Positions 46,885 to 55,704 are shown, numbered from the stretch's first letter. The stretch is DNA of 64,000 bases from Aquimonas sp964586455 (GCA_964586455.1 CAZPHV010000017.1:17450-81449), one strand, 5' to 3'. Translations and numbers: made by a program. The notes: generated by a model from the sequence alone, not told the origin.

Positions 46885-47526
46885 TCAGACCAGCTTGAGT
46901 TCAAACGCCTTCAGGACAGCACGCGTGCGGTCGCGCACGCCGAGTTTGCTCAGGATGTTCGACACGTGATTCTTGACCGTGCCTTCGGCCACACCCAGCG
47001 AGTTGGCGATTTCCTTGTTGCTGTAGCCGCCGGCCATCAGGCGCAGGATTTCGGTTTCGCGATCGGTCAGCGGGTCCGGTCGGTCGAGGCTGGTGAAATC
47101 GTTCTGCATGCGCTCAAGGCCGGACAGCAGGCGCTGGGTCACCACGGGCTGCACCAGTGAACCGCCGGCGGCAACGGTTTGCACCGCATCGACCAGCTGC
47201 TCCAGCGAGACGTCCTTCAACAGATAGCCGCGGGCGCCGAGCTTGATACCCTGCAGAACCAGTTGATCGTCGTCGAAGGTGGTCAGGATGATGGTGGCCG
47301 GTACTGACCCACGTTCGCTCAGGTGCTGCAGGGTTTCGATGCCGGACATCACCGGCATGCGCATGTCGAGCAGCACCACATCGGGCTTGACCTCGTCGAT
47401 CTTCTCCAGGCCCTGCTTGCCGTCGCTGGCCTCAGCCACCACACGGATGTTGTCGGAAAGCTCAAGCAGCGAGCGGATGCCCTGGCGTACCAGGGTTTGG
47501 TCATCGACCAGGCAGACGCGGATCAT
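46885..47526 (-). CDS. NarL/LuxR-type response regulator
   Basis: 213 residues. The receiver domain shows IRVCLVDDQTLVRQGI, phospho-acceptor Asp in DVVLLDMRMPVMSG and the Lys in GARGYLLKD. The C-terminal LuxR helix-turn-helix is TDRETEILRLMAGGYSNKEI plus VAEGTVKNHVSNILSKLGV. Its start overlaps the stop of the upstream sensor kinase gene by 4 nt, so the two form a two-component pair. Target genes are unknown. Confidence 0.92.
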   Translation of the reverse strand: MIRVCLVDDQTLVRQGIRSLLELSDNIRVVAEASDGKQGLEKIDEVKPDVVLLDMRMPVMSGIETLQHLSERGSVPATIILTTFDDDQLVLQGIKLGARGYLLKDVSLEQLVDAVQTVAAGGSLVQPVVTQRLLSGLERMQNDFTSLDRPDPLTDRETEILRLMAGGYSNKEIANSLGVAEGTVKNHVSNILSKLGVRDRTRAVLKAFELKLV

Positions 47527-48671
47527 GCGGGTGTCTCCACGGGAAGGTGCAGGCGCAGGGCAAACCCCTGCCCCGGCGAAGTGTCGATCTCAAGTGTGCC
47601 GGCGAATTCGGACACGCGCTCGCGCATGCCGCGCAAACCGTTGCCCGCGTTTACTGCGTCCGCGCCGCGGCCGTCGTCGCGCGCCTCCAGAAGCACGCCG
47701 CCCTGTTCGCTGGCGATGCGCAGGTCCAGTCGGGCCGCACCGGAGTGGCGCGCGGCATTGGTGATGATTTCCTGGGTCGCGCGCAGCAGCATCTGCGCCC
47801 GATGGGGGTCGCTGATCCGGAAATCGGCGGGCACGTCCAAGCGCACCTCCAGCGAAGGCACGCCGTCGACGAGACTGAACAGCGCTTCGCGCAGATCGAT
47901 GGCATCGTCGTGACGCAGCTGGCTGACCGCTTCGCGCACGTCCGAAAGCAGCAGCTTGGCCAGCGACTGGGCCTGCTTGATGTGCTCGCGAGCCTTGCCG
48001 TCTGACAGATGCGTGGCGACCTCGAGGTTAAGGCTGAGCGCCGTCAGGTGGTGTCCGAGCAGATCATGCAGCTCGCGCGAGATGCGCGAACGCTCGTTCA
48101 AGCGCGAGCTCTCGGCGAGCAGGGCGCGGGTGGCGCGCAGCTCGGAGTTCAGCCGGCGCTGTTCCTCGCGCGCATCCATCTGCCGCCGCGCCACCAGGCT
48201 GGTGAGAAACACGAAACTTGAGTAGCCGAACAGCAGCATCGCTTGCAGGGGCGCGCTGATCCAATCAAAGCCCTCGATCTGCAGGAACACCGGGATCAAG
48301 GCGCTGTGCTGGCCGATCAGCCAGACCAGGCCCCAGCCCAGCGAAAGAAACCAGGGCAGCAGGCCGGCGATGACAATCAGGAACGCGCCCGACAGACCGG
48401 TGCCCGTGAAATGTCCAATGCCGATCGCCGACAGCGTCAGTACCGCCAACAGCAGCAGATGCAGCCAGCGCGCCCGCGGCCGTGCACCGGGTGAGCGCGT
48501 CAGCAGCCAGTAGCAGACGCCAAACGTGACGTAGCAGACCCGCCACCACACCAGATCGCTGCCGCTGATGTCCTGCTGAAACAGGTCGATCAGCAGCGGC
48601 ACGCCCATGCAGCCCCAGGTGAAGAGGCCTGCGAAGCGCAGCAGCTGCATCGGATTCAGGCGGGATAGCAT
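47523..48671 (-). CDS. DesK/NarX-type sensor histidine kinase
   Basis: 382 residues. About five N-terminal membrane helices lead to a coiled coil and a HisKA_3 domain (SRISRELHDLLGHHLTALSL, His near 195) and an HATPase (EIITNAARHSGAAR, DDGRGA, GLRGMRERV). It would phosphorylate the adjacent NarL-type regulator. There is no separate sensor domain, as in DesK kinases that sense membrane state. A TATGAT box lies six bases before the ATG. Confidence 0.92.
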   Translation of the reverse strand: MLSRLNPMQLLRFAGLFTWGCMGVPLLIDLFQQDISGSDLVWWRVCYVTFGVCYWLLTRSPGARPRARWLHLLLLAVLTLSAIGIGHFTGTGLSGAFLIVIAGLLPWFLSLGWGLVWLIGQHSALIPVFLQIEGFDWISAPLQAMLLFGYSSFVFLTSLVARRQMDAREEQRRLNSELRATRALLAESSRLNERSRISRELHDLLGHHLTALSLNLEVATHLSDGKAREHIKQAQSLAKLLLSDVREAVSQLRHDDAIDLREALFSLVDGVPSLEVRLDVPADFRISDPHRAQMLLRATQEIITNAARHSGAARLDLRIASEQGGVLLEARDDGRGADAVNAGNGLRGMRERVSEFAGTLEIDTSPGQGFALRLHLPVETPA

Positions 48672-48677
48672 CGCCGC

Positions 48678-48683
48678 ATCATA
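48678..48683 (-). promoter_or_regulatory. Candidate -10 box for the two-component operon
   Basis: TATGAT on the minus strand ends six bases before the ATG, implying a leaderless mRNA. No good -35 box is visible. Confidence 0.35.
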
Positions 48684-48720
48684 GGCGCGGTGAAGGTCAG
48701 GGCACCCTGCCTGTGGTCAT

Positions 48721-48893
48721 GAGCCGGGATTCGAGATTGGGGATTCGGGATTCGTTACAGCAGCTCGACGCACGTTTCGGCTCAACGGCAGCGAGGTGCC
48801 CCACGGCCCAAACAGCGATGCAGCGCTCCTTGTTCGGCAGCCCTCTGAACGAGGCAAAGCGAATCCCGAATCCCGAATCCCCAATCCCGGCTC
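48721..48893. repeat. Paired inverted heptamer-array element, copy 1
   Basis: The left arm (48721-48754, GAGCCGGGATTCGAGATTGG...) and right arm (48860-48893, with three CGAATCC units and one CCAATCC) are near-perfect inverted repeats about 105 bp apart. The same left arm recurs at 52416. Confidence 0.75.
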
Positions 48894-48896
48894 CAA

Positions 48897-50891
48897 TCAA
48901 AACGTCTTCGCCCGCGCCGGCTCCGGCAGGAACATCGGCTGGCCGTCCTTGCAGTCGAACGCGGCCTGGAACGAGGACAGGTGCGGCAGCGGGCCGTTGA
49001 CGCGGAAGCGTGCCGGTGCGCGGGTGTCTGCGGCCAGCAGCAGGCGCAGGGCTTCGTCCTGGTAGTTGCGGCGCATCAGTCGCGCCCAGCCGTGGAAGAA
49101 GCGCTGCGCCGGGCTCAGGCCTTCGACGCTGTCGCCGCGTTCGCCGCCTGCACCGAGGAATGCGGTGTAGGCCAGCTGGATGGCGCCGAGGTCGAGGACG
49201 TTCTCGTTCCAGGTGGCGGCGCCATCGACTTTGAGAGAACCCAGTGCAGCGAAAGACCCGTACTGGCTGACCAGACCCCGCGAACGTTCGGCGTAGGCCG
49301 CCCGGTCCGCTTCGCTGAGCAGGCCGCGACGCGCGCCGGAGGCCGGGTCGAACACGCCCATCAAGCCACGCGCGACCAATACGCCGGCCACGCCATGGTT
49401 CAGGGCGTTGTCGCCAGCGGGCTCGAACAAGGGCGACGCGAGCAGTGCAGCCGGAATGAACAGGGTGTGGCTCGCCGACAGGTAACTCACCTGCAGGCCG
49501 GACGCGGCCACCGGCCAGCGCGACCGTGGCGGCTTGCCCAGCGCAGCCACGTCGCGCTGATGGCGAGCGCGGGAAATCTCCAGCACGGCGTCCGGCCAGG
49601 TCTGGGCCTTCAGCTCGAAGCCTTCCCACTCGGTCTCGACCGGCCCGCCCAGCGCGATGCCGAGCGCATCGATGTCGGCCAGCAGGGCACTGCGCCCGGC
49701 CTCCGACATCCAGGTCGAGCCTTCGACCAGTGCACGCAACTGGGCGCGAACGCCCTCGGCCAGGGCGAGCGCGGCTTCGCGACGTGCAGGCTCGAAGTGC
49801 GCGCGGGCATAGCGCTGGCTCAACGCATCGCCCAGGCTGGCCTGCATGAACTGCAGCACGCGCGCCTCGCGCGAGGGCGCCGGCTGGCCCGACAGCATTT
49901 CGACATACAGGCCATCGTGGGCCTGCGTGAACGGCTGGCCCAGGAAGGGTGCAGCGGCATGCAGCACGTGGAAGCGCAGGTAGGCCTGCCAGTCTGTCAG
50001 CGGCTGGGAGGCGAAACGCGCGTTGATCGCGCTGAAGTAGCTGGCGTGCGCCTGCGAGAGCTGGTCCAGACGGCGCAGGCCCTGCCCCTTCAGATAGTCG
50101 CGCCAGCGCAGGTTGGGCTGCGCGCGGTCCAGATCGCGCACGCTGACCAGGCGGTAGCTGTTGCGCGGCTCGCGCAGTTGCTCCAGGGACAGTGAGGCGC
50201 GTGCCAGCTCGAGCTCGACGGCGAGCACACGATGCGATTCAGCGGCGGCCTCCGCGCGACCGCCCAGCGTCAACAAGCGCTCGACATAGGCGCGATAGGC
50301 CTCACGAAGCTCCAGTGCGGGCGCGTCTTCGCGCAAGTAGTAGTCGCGGTCCGGTAGGCCCAAGCCGCCCTGATTTGCGTAGGCGATTGCCTGCTCCGGC
50401 TGATCCAGATCGGGCGCCACCGAGAACGCGAACAGAACCGGCGCGCCCCAGCCGTGCAGCTCGCCGATCAGCGCCGGCAGATCGCGCGGCTTCGACAGCG
50501 CGTCGATCCGGCGCAGGAAAGGTGCCGCGGGGCCGACACCGAGCGCGTCTACAGCGGTGCTGTCCATGCCCAAGGCATACAGACGCGCGACGCTCGTATC
50601 CAAGGGGTTGGCGGGTGCCTCGGCGAAGCCGCGCAGCAGTTCGCGCTGGCGGCCTGCCAGCATCGCCCTGATTTCATCCGTGTAGCCAATGCTCGCCTGG
50701 CCCGAGGGTACGGGCGTGCTGCTCAGCCAGCCGCCGTTCGCGTGCTGGTAGAAGTCCATGCAGGCCGCGGTACTGGGATCACGCTGGCGCGCATCGAGCG
50801 CGCTGTTGGCTTGACTCGCCGCACAGGGCAGCAGGCCGAGCAGGACCAGGGCGGCGGGAAAAATCGATCGGGCGGAGCTTCGGAAGAACAT
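48897..50891 (-). CDS. M13-family peptidase homologue, predicted inactive
   Basis: About 664 residues, the usual neprilysin/PepO length, with an N-terminal signal peptide (FPAALVLLGLLPCAASQA). Family features include DFYQHANGGWL, GLGLPDRDYYL, the substrate-strand equivalent VSYLSASHTLFIPAALL and ENVLDLGAIQLAY. The zinc-binding HEXXH of M13 enzymes is replaced: at about residue 504 the sequence reads GVAGVLVARGLMGVFD. The third-ligand motif ExxxD (ENVLD) survives. Peptidase activity by the normal mechanism should be lost, while the fold seems kept. The ATG at 50891 has AAGG and is preferred over GTG 50921. Confidence 0.82.
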   Translation of the reverse strand: MFFRSSARSIFPAALVLLGLLPCAASQANSALDARQRDPSTAACMDFYQHANGGWLSSTPVPSGQASIGYTDEIRAMLAGRQRELLRGFAEAPANPLDTSVARLYALGMDSTAVDALGVGPAAPFLRRIDALSKPRDLPALIGELHGWGAPVLFAFSVAPDLDQPEQAIAYANQGGLGLPDRDYYLREDAPALELREAYRAYVERLLTLGGRAEAAAESHRVLAVELELARASLSLEQLREPRNSYRLVSVRDLDRAQPNLRWRDYLKGQGLRRLDQLSQAHASYFSAINARFASQPLTDWQAYLRFHVLHAAAPFLGQPFTQAHDGLYVEMLSGQPAPSREARVLQFMQASLGDALSQRYARAHFEPARREAALALAEGVRAQLRALVEGSTWMSEAGRSALLADIDALGIALGGPVETEWEGFELKAQTWPDAVLEISRARHQRDVAALGKPPRSRWPVAASGLQVSYLSASHTLFIPAALLASPLFEPAGDNALNHGVAGVLVARGLMGVFDPASGARRGLLSEADRAAYAERSRGLVSQYGSFAALGSLKVDGAATWNENVLDLGAIQLAYTAFLGAGGERGDSVEGLSPAQRFFHGWARLMRRNYQDEALRLLLAADTRAPARFRVNGPLPHLSSFQAAFDCKDGQPMFLPEPARAKTF

Positions 50892-50921
50892 GTGCAGCCT
50901 TGCAGATCTCGGGATCCTCAC

Positions 50922-50927
50922 AGTGTA
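50922..50927 (-). promoter_or_regulatory. Candidate -10 box for M13 homologue gene
   Basis: TACACT on the minus strand, 30 nt before the chosen ATG. It overlaps the alternative GTG start region, which supports the shorter protein. Confidence 0.3.
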
Positions 50928-50985
50928 GCGGCGCGGACGAGCGCGGAACTGACTGTCAGAGCAAGGCGCTCCCCGACGCCGGCGC

Positions 50986-50991
50986 TATGAT
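50986..50991 (+). promoter_or_regulatory. Candidate -10 box for the beta-CASP RNase gene
   Basis: TATGAT about 30 nt upstream of the ATG at 51022. No clear -35 box is seen. Confidence 0.35.
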
Positions 50992-51021
50992 CGGGCTACG
51001 CACCCCCGCACCGAGGTCCGC

Positions 51022-52413
51022 ATGCGAATCACCATTCACGGCGCTGCCGGTGAAGTCACCGGCTCCTGTCATCTGCTGGAGTTCGGCCGACAGCAAGTAC
51101 TTCTGGATATCGGCATGATCCAGGGCGGCCACGAGGAGACCCAGCGCAACCGCGACGAGTTCAGCTTCGACCCCAAACGCCTCGATGCGGTGGTGCTGAG
51201 TCACGCCCACATCGACCATCTGGGCCGCCTGCCGCTGCTGGTGAAGCGCGGCTACTCCGGGCCGGTGTACACCCATCGTGCCACCGCGGACCTTGCGCGG
51301 ATCATGCTGGAGGACTCAGCCAGCCTGGCTGCGGCCGATGCCGAGCGCGAAAATCGCCGCAAGCTTCGCGCCGGCGATGAGGCCGACGCCGCGCCGCTGT
51401 ACTCGCTGGGCGATGTCGCCGACGCGCTGCGCCTGCTGCAGCCGCTGGACTACGACGACCCGACCGAGATCCTGCCAGGCCTCACCCTGACCCTGCGCGA
51501 TGCCGGGCATATTCTGGGGTCGGCCTCGGTCAGCCTGACCGGCGAGACCCCGCACGGCCCGCGCACCCTGGTGTTCTCGGGCGACCTCGGCCCGCGCAAC
51601 ACGCCGATCATGCGCGACCCGACGCCGATTCCGCATGCGGATCTGGTGTTGCTGGAGAGCACCTACGGCGACCGCCTGCATCGCAATCGAGATTCCACCA
51701 TCGACGAGCTTGGCGAGGTCTTCGACATCGCGGCACACGAGCGCGGCAACGTGCTGATTCCGGCCTTCGCGGTCGGCCGCAGCCAGGAGCTGCTGTACTG
51801 GATGGCCGAACACTACGAGCGCTGGCACCTCGACCGCTGGCAGGTGTATCTGGACTCGCCAATGGCGCTCAGGGTCACCGAGGTCTACGGCCGTCACAAG
51901 GCTCTGTTCGATTCGCCAGGCCGCGCCGCCTGGAACGGCGGCGGCAACCCGTTCGGTCTGCCCAACCTGCGCCTGGTCAGCAGCGTGCAGGACTCGCAGG
52001 CCCTGAACCAGCGCGGCGGCGGCTGCGTGATCATCGCCGGCAGCGGCATGTGCAACGGCGGCCGTATCCGCCACCACCTGCGCCACAACCTGTGGCGCGA
52101 GAACGCGCATGTCGTGTTCGTCGGCTACCAGGCCCGCGGCACCTTGGGGCGGAAACTGGTGGACGGCGCCGAGTTCGTCGATATCTACGGTGAGCGCATC
52201 CGCGTCAAGGCCCGCCGGCACACCGTGGGCGGCCTCTCGGCGCATGCCGACCAGAACGGCTTGGCGCAGTGGTACGGCCAGATTCCCAAGCACCCGCGCG
52301 TGTTGCTGGTACACGGCGAAGACACCGCCCGCGAAGGCCTGCGCACACGACTGTCCGAGCAGTATGGCTGCGACGTGCGGGTGCCGCAGGCGGGCGAGCA
52401 GTTTGATGTTTGA
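51022..52413 (+). CDS. Beta-CASP metallo-beta-lactamase RNase-like protein
   Basis: 463 residues. The MBL zinc site is VVLSHAHIDHLGRLP (HxHxDH), followed by GSASVSLTG, FSGDLGPRNTP and LLESTYGDRLH. A beta-CASP domain (VLIPAFAVGRSQELLYW; AGSGMCNGGRIRHHL) and a C-terminal RNA-metabolising motif (RHTVGGLSAHADQNGL) complete it. The family (YSH1/CPSF73-like) comprises mostly RNA nucleases, here cytoplasmic. GAGG precedes the ATG. Confidence 0.92.
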   Translation: MRITIHGAAGEVTGSCHLLEFGRQQVLLDIGMIQGGHEETQRNRDEFSFDPKRLDAVVLSHAHIDHLGRLPLLVKRGYSGPVYTHRATADLARIMLEDSASLAAADAERENRRKLRAGDEADAAPLYSLGDVADALRLLQPLDYDDPTEILPGLTLTLRDAGHILGSASVSLTGETPHGPRTLVFSGDLGPRNTPIMRDPTPIPHADLVLLESTYGDRLHRNRDSTIDELGEVFDIAAHERGNVLIPAFAVGRSQELLYWMAEHYERWHLDRWQVYLDSPMALRVTEVYGRHKALFDSPGRAAWNGGGNPFGLPNLRLVSSVQDSQALNQRGGGCVIIAGSGMCNGGRIRHHLRHNLWRENAHVVFVGYQARGTLGRKLVDGAEFVDIYGERIRVKARRHTVGGLSAHADQNGLAQWYGQIPKHPRVLLVHGEDTAREGLRTRLSEQYGCDVRVPQAGEQFDV

Positions 52414-52415
52414 AA

Positions 52416-52610
52416 GAGCCGGGATTCGGGAATGGGGATTCGGGATTCGTGGGGAGGCCCCGCGAGCTTCTGCGCTGCGGCCCACTTCAGCCTGAGGCGA
52501 GAAGGCGATTCCCCTTCACGCTGAGGCATGCCCGGCCGCATCGACCTTCGGTCGAATCCCGAATCCCGAATCCCGAATCCCGAATCCCGAATCCCGAATC
52601 CCCAATCCCG
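52416..52610. repeat. Paired inverted heptamer-array element, copy 2
   Basis: The left arm (52416-52449) matches that of copy 1 almost base for base. The right arm (52553-52610) has seven perfect tandem CGAATCC units and one CCAATCC. The arms are inverted repeats about 100 bp apart and start directly after the MBL gene stop. Confidence 0.8.
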
Positions 52611-52634
52611 CGCGCGAAGCGCGCAGCGCAGCCC

Positions 52635-52640
52635 TAGAAT
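52635..52640 (+). promoter_or_regulatory. Candidate -10 box for sodium-channel gene
   Basis: TAGAAT 31 nt upstream of the ATG, immediately after the heptamer element. There is no convincing -35 box. Confidence 0.35.
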
Positions 52641-52670
52641 GCGCTCCCCTCCCCAGAACGCCCCCCTGCC

Positions 52671-53492
52671 ATGAAGGCCCAGCTCGAACGCCTGCTCGCC
52701 AACCCTTTGACCGAGCGCTTCGTGCTCGCGGTGATTTTGATCAACGCGATCACGCTGGGGCTCGAGACCGATGCGCGGGTGATGGCGCGTTTCGGCGACT
52801 GGCTGCTCGTACTCGACAAAGCCGCGCTGGTGGTGTTCTGCGTCGAGCTTGCGGCGAAGCTCTATGTACGTGGCCTGCGCTTCTTCCGCGACCCTTGGAA
52901 CGTATTCGACTTCATCGTGGTCGCCGTGGCGCTGCTGCCGGCCTCGGGCCCGCTGACCGTGCTGCGTGCGCTGCGCATCCTTCGCGTGCTGCGTCTGATC
53001 ACGATCGTGCCTTCGCTGAAGCGTGTGGTGGGTGCGCTGTTGGGCGCGATGCCTGGCATGGCTTCGATCGTGATGCTGCTGCTATTGATCTTCTACGTCG
53101 GCGCGGTGATGTCGACCAAGCTGTTCGGCGAGGCCTTCCCGGAGTGGTTCGGCAGCGTCGCCGACTCTTTCTACACCTTGTTCCAGGTCATGACCCTGGA
53201 AAGCTGGTCGATGGGCATCGTGCGTCCGGTGATGGAGGTCTATCCCTACGCCTGGCTGTTCTTCATTCCCTTCATCCTCGCCACCAGCTTCACCGCGCTC
53301 AACCTGTTCATCGGTGTGGTGGTTTCGGCAATGCAGGCAGAGATCGATACCGACCGTGATCTCGCGGTCGAGCACGCCGTCGCCAAGGGCGAGGAGCCAC
53401 TGGTACTTGAAGTGCGCGAGCTGCGTGATCAGCTGGCGCGTCTGACCACGCAGATCGAGGCCCAGATCGAGGCACAAGGACGGCGCACTTGA
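52671..53492 (+). CDS. Bacterial voltage-gated sodium channel (NaChBac/NavAb-like)
   Basis: 273 residues with six membrane helices. S4 carries Arg residues at 99, 102, 105 and 108 spaced by three (RALRILRVLRLITIVPSLKR). The pore filter is MTLESWSMGIVRP (about 174-186), which matches the NavAb selectivity filter TLESWSM and so predicts Na+ selectivity. A C-terminal coiled coil (VLEVRELRDQLARLTTQIEA) would tetramerise it in the inner membrane. The stop overlaps the next start (TTGA), so it is co-translated with the flavoprotein downstream. Confidence 0.9.
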   Translation: MKAQLERLLANPLTERFVLAVILINAITLGLETDARVMARFGDWLLVLDKAALVVFCVELAAKLYVRGLRFFRDPWNVFDFIVVAVALLPASGPLTVLRALRILRVLRLITIVPSLKRVVGALLGAMPGMASIVMLLLLIFYVGAVMSTKLFGEAFPEWFGSVADSFYTLFQVMTLESWSMGIVRPVMEVYPYAWLFFIPFILATSFTALNLFIGVVVSAMQAEIDTDRDLAVEHAVAKGEEPLVLEVRELRDQLARLTTQIEAQIEAQGRRT

Positions 53493-54721
53493 ACGCAGCG
53501 CCACGCGTCGTCGTGGTCGGCGGCGGCCCCGCCGGGTTGATGGCGGCGCAGCGACTGCGCGACGCGGGCGCCGAGGTCGATCTGTACGAGCGCATGGGTT
53601 CGGTCGGCCGCAAGATCCTGATCGCCGGCAAAGGTGGGCTGAACCTCACCCATTCCGAGCCCTTCGCGCCCTTCGTCGAGCGCTATCGCGAGGCTGCCGA
53701 TTCGGTACGTCCCTGGCTTGAGCGCTTCGACGCGGACGCCCTGCGCGCGTTCGCGCGCGAACTCGGCGTGGAGACCTTTGTCGGCAGCTCGGGGCGCGTG
53801 TTTCCGACGGACCTCAAGGCCGCGCCGCTGCTGCGTGGCTGGGTGCGTCGGCTGCGCGAGAGCGGCGTGCGTTTTCATGTCCAGCATCGGCTGGTCGGGC
53901 TCGAGACCGGGCGCCTGAGCTTTCAGACGAACGACGGCCTCATCGAGGTCGATGCCGACGCCTGCGTGCTGGCCTTGGGCGGTGGCTCCTGGGCCAAGCT
54001 GGGCAGCGATGGCGCCTGGGTCGAACTGCTGCGCGGGCGGGGCGTGGAGGTGCGCGCGCTCGTGCCCAGCAACTGCGGGTTCGAGTGCCACTGGTCGGAG
54101 GACTTTCGCGCGCGCTGTGCGGGTCTGCCGGTCAAGCCGGTCGCGGCCGAATGGATCGATCCACAAGGCCAGCGCCAGAGTCGCCAAGGCGAGTTCGTGC
54201 TCACCGAACACGGCATCGAAGGCAGCCTGATTTACGCGCTGTCAGCCGATCTACGCACGCAGATCGAGGGCCATGGCAGCGCCGATCTCTGGCTCGACCT
54301 GTTCCCGGAGCGCTCGATCGATCAACTTCAGGCGGCCTGGCAGCGCGCACGCGCTGGCGAAAGCAGCGGCACCCGTCTGCGCAAGCGTCTGGGGCTCGAT
54401 GGCGCACGCCTGGCGCTGGTTTACGAATGCCTGCCCAAGTCCGCAATGTCCAACTCTGAAGCGCTGCTGCCGATGCTCAAACGCCTGCCGCTGACGCTGA
54501 CCGGCACCCGCCCGCTGGACGAGGCGATCAGCAGCGCGGGGGGCGTCCGCCGCGCGGCACTGAACCCGCAGCTGATGCTCACTGCCCTACCCGGCGTGTT
54601 CTGTGCAGGCGAGATGCTCGACTGGGAAGCGCCGACCGGCGGCTACCTGCTCACTGCCTGTTTCGCCAGCGGCGTCTGCGCGGCCGAGGCTGCACTTGAC
54701 TGGCTGGCGGCGCGCGCCTGA
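53489..54721 (+). CDS. HI0933/TIGR03862-type flavoprotein
   Basis: 410 residues. The FAD-binding fold opens with RVVVVGGGPAGLMAAQRL and the family-specific VGRKILIAGKGGLNLTHSEP, then TFVGSSGRVFP, a central domain and a closing FAD loop, CAGEMLDWEAPTGGYLL. Members (YhiN-like) are NAD(P)/FAD-dependent reductases without an assigned substrate. The TTG start overlaps the sodium-channel stop. The end overlaps the convergent amidinotransferase gene by 79 bp. Confidence 0.88.
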   Translation: MNAAPRVVVVGGGPAGLMAAQRLRDAGAEVDLYERMGSVGRKILIAGKGGLNLTHSEPFAPFVERYREAADSVRPWLERFDADALRAFARELGVETFVGSSGRVFPTDLKAAPLLRGWVRRLRESGVRFHVQHRLVGLETGRLSFQTNDGLIEVDADACVLALGGGSWAKLGSDGAWVELLRGRGVEVRALVPSNCGFECHWSEDFRARCAGLPVKPVAAEWIDPQGQRQSRQGEFVLTEHGIEGSLIYALSADLRTQIEGHGSADLWLDLFPERSIDQLQAAWQRARAGESSGTRLRKRLGLDGARLALVYECLPKSAMSNSEALLPMLKRLPLTLTGTRPLDEAISSAGGVRRAALNPQLMLTALPGVFCAGEMLDWEAPTGGYLLTACFASGVCAAEAALDWLAARA

Positions 54722-55566
54722 GGGCGGAGCGCACGCGCCGCGCCGCCCGCCGGCATGTCCAGCCTCAGGGTCAGGCACTTGGCGGAACCGCCGGACTTCT
54801 GGAACTCGTCAAGCTGCACGCGCACCACGTCGAGGCCGAGATGCGCCAATCGCGCTTCGGTGGCATCGCCGATACCGTCACCGAACACCGTGTCGTCCAC
54901 GCACACCGCATTGCAGGCGAAGCGTGCGGCTTCGCTTTCGACCACGGCGATGCGCCGCTCGGCCGGAAAAGCCGCCGCGATGCGCAGCCTGGACTCTTCG
55001 TCGAACGCCGCCGGAAACCACAGCAGCCCGCCGCGCGGCAACGGGCAGAAGCAGGTATCGAGGTGATAGAAGCGCGGGTCGACAAGCTGCAGCGGCTGCA
55101 CCTCGACATTGAGGGTCTGCGCCAGCCAGGGCGCCAGGCGCGCGTCGCTGCGCGGACCGCTGCCCAGCCACAGGCGCGGCGCATCGCACTCGAACAGAGC
55201 ATCGCCGGCGCCCTCGAAATGCAGGCCCTCTGGCGGGCAGAGTAGCTTGAATCCCGCCGCCCGCAGCCAAGCTTCGTAGTGCGGCTGCTCGCTCTGGCGC
55301 TCGGCGTAGCGGAAGCGCGCAGCTACTGCGTGTTTGCCCCAGATCAAAGCTGCGTTCGCGGTGAACACCAGATCAGGCAGACCCGCGTGTGGCGTCAACA
55401 CCCGTACCTCGGCAGAAGCAGCCAGAACGCGCCGCAGCCCCTGCCACTGGCGTCGCGCTCGGGCCGTGTCGACCCACTCCATGCCCGGGCGCATCCACGG
55501 ATTGATGCTGTAGCTGACTTCGAAGTGGCGCGGATCACACATCAACAGCTGGGGCTGGACAGACAT
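54643..55566 (-). CDS. Amidinotransferase/arginine-deiminase-fold protein
   Basis: 307 residues of the guanidino-group-modifying superfamily (dimethylargininase, CtlX-like). Likely catalytic residues are Asp65 (GLPDLVFTANAAL), His168 (DPRFYHLDTCFCPL) and Cys264 (KSGGSAKCLTL), with FEGAGDALF around 118. It probably hydrolyses a guanidino or ureido compound such as methylarginine or citrulline; the substrate is unassigned. The C-terminal 35 residues after MPAGGAARAL look low-complexity and overlap the convergent flavoprotein gene, so the true end of the ancestral protein may be earlier. Confidence 0.8.
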   Translation of the reverse strand: MSVQPQLLMCDPRHFEVSYSINPWMRPGMEWVDTARARRQWQGLRRVLAASAEVRVLTPHAGLPDLVFTANAALIWGKHAVAARFRYAERQSEQPHYEAWLRAAGFKLLCPPEGLHFEGAGDALFECDAPRLWLGSGPRSDARLAPWLAQTLNVEVQPLQLVDPRFYHLDTCFCPLPRGGLLWFPAAFDEESRLRIAAAFPAERRIAVVESEAARFACNAVCVDDTVFGDGIGDATEARLAHLGLDVVRVQLDEFQKSGGSAKCLTLRLDMPAGGAARALRPQARAASQSSAASAAQTPLAKQAVSR

Positions 55567-55704
55567 GCGGGGCTCCGGGCAGTGACGAAGAGCCTCTACC
55601 CTGCCGGCAGCGCGTGACGCCGGCGCGACAGTCCGATGTCCGAACGCTTGCAGTCGATGCAGTCATCGCGCGGAGCGGCAGGCGCGAGCGCCGCTGGCGG
55701 TCGA

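Noticed and set aside
48897..50891. M13 gene as a pseudogene
   Set aside because: The frame is full length, without frameshifts or stops, and keeps other family motifs; loss of the zinc site alone does not make it a pseudogene.
52553..52608. Tandem CGAATCC array as CRISPR
   Set aside because: Units are 7 bp with no spacers and no Cas genes nearby; simple tandem repeat.
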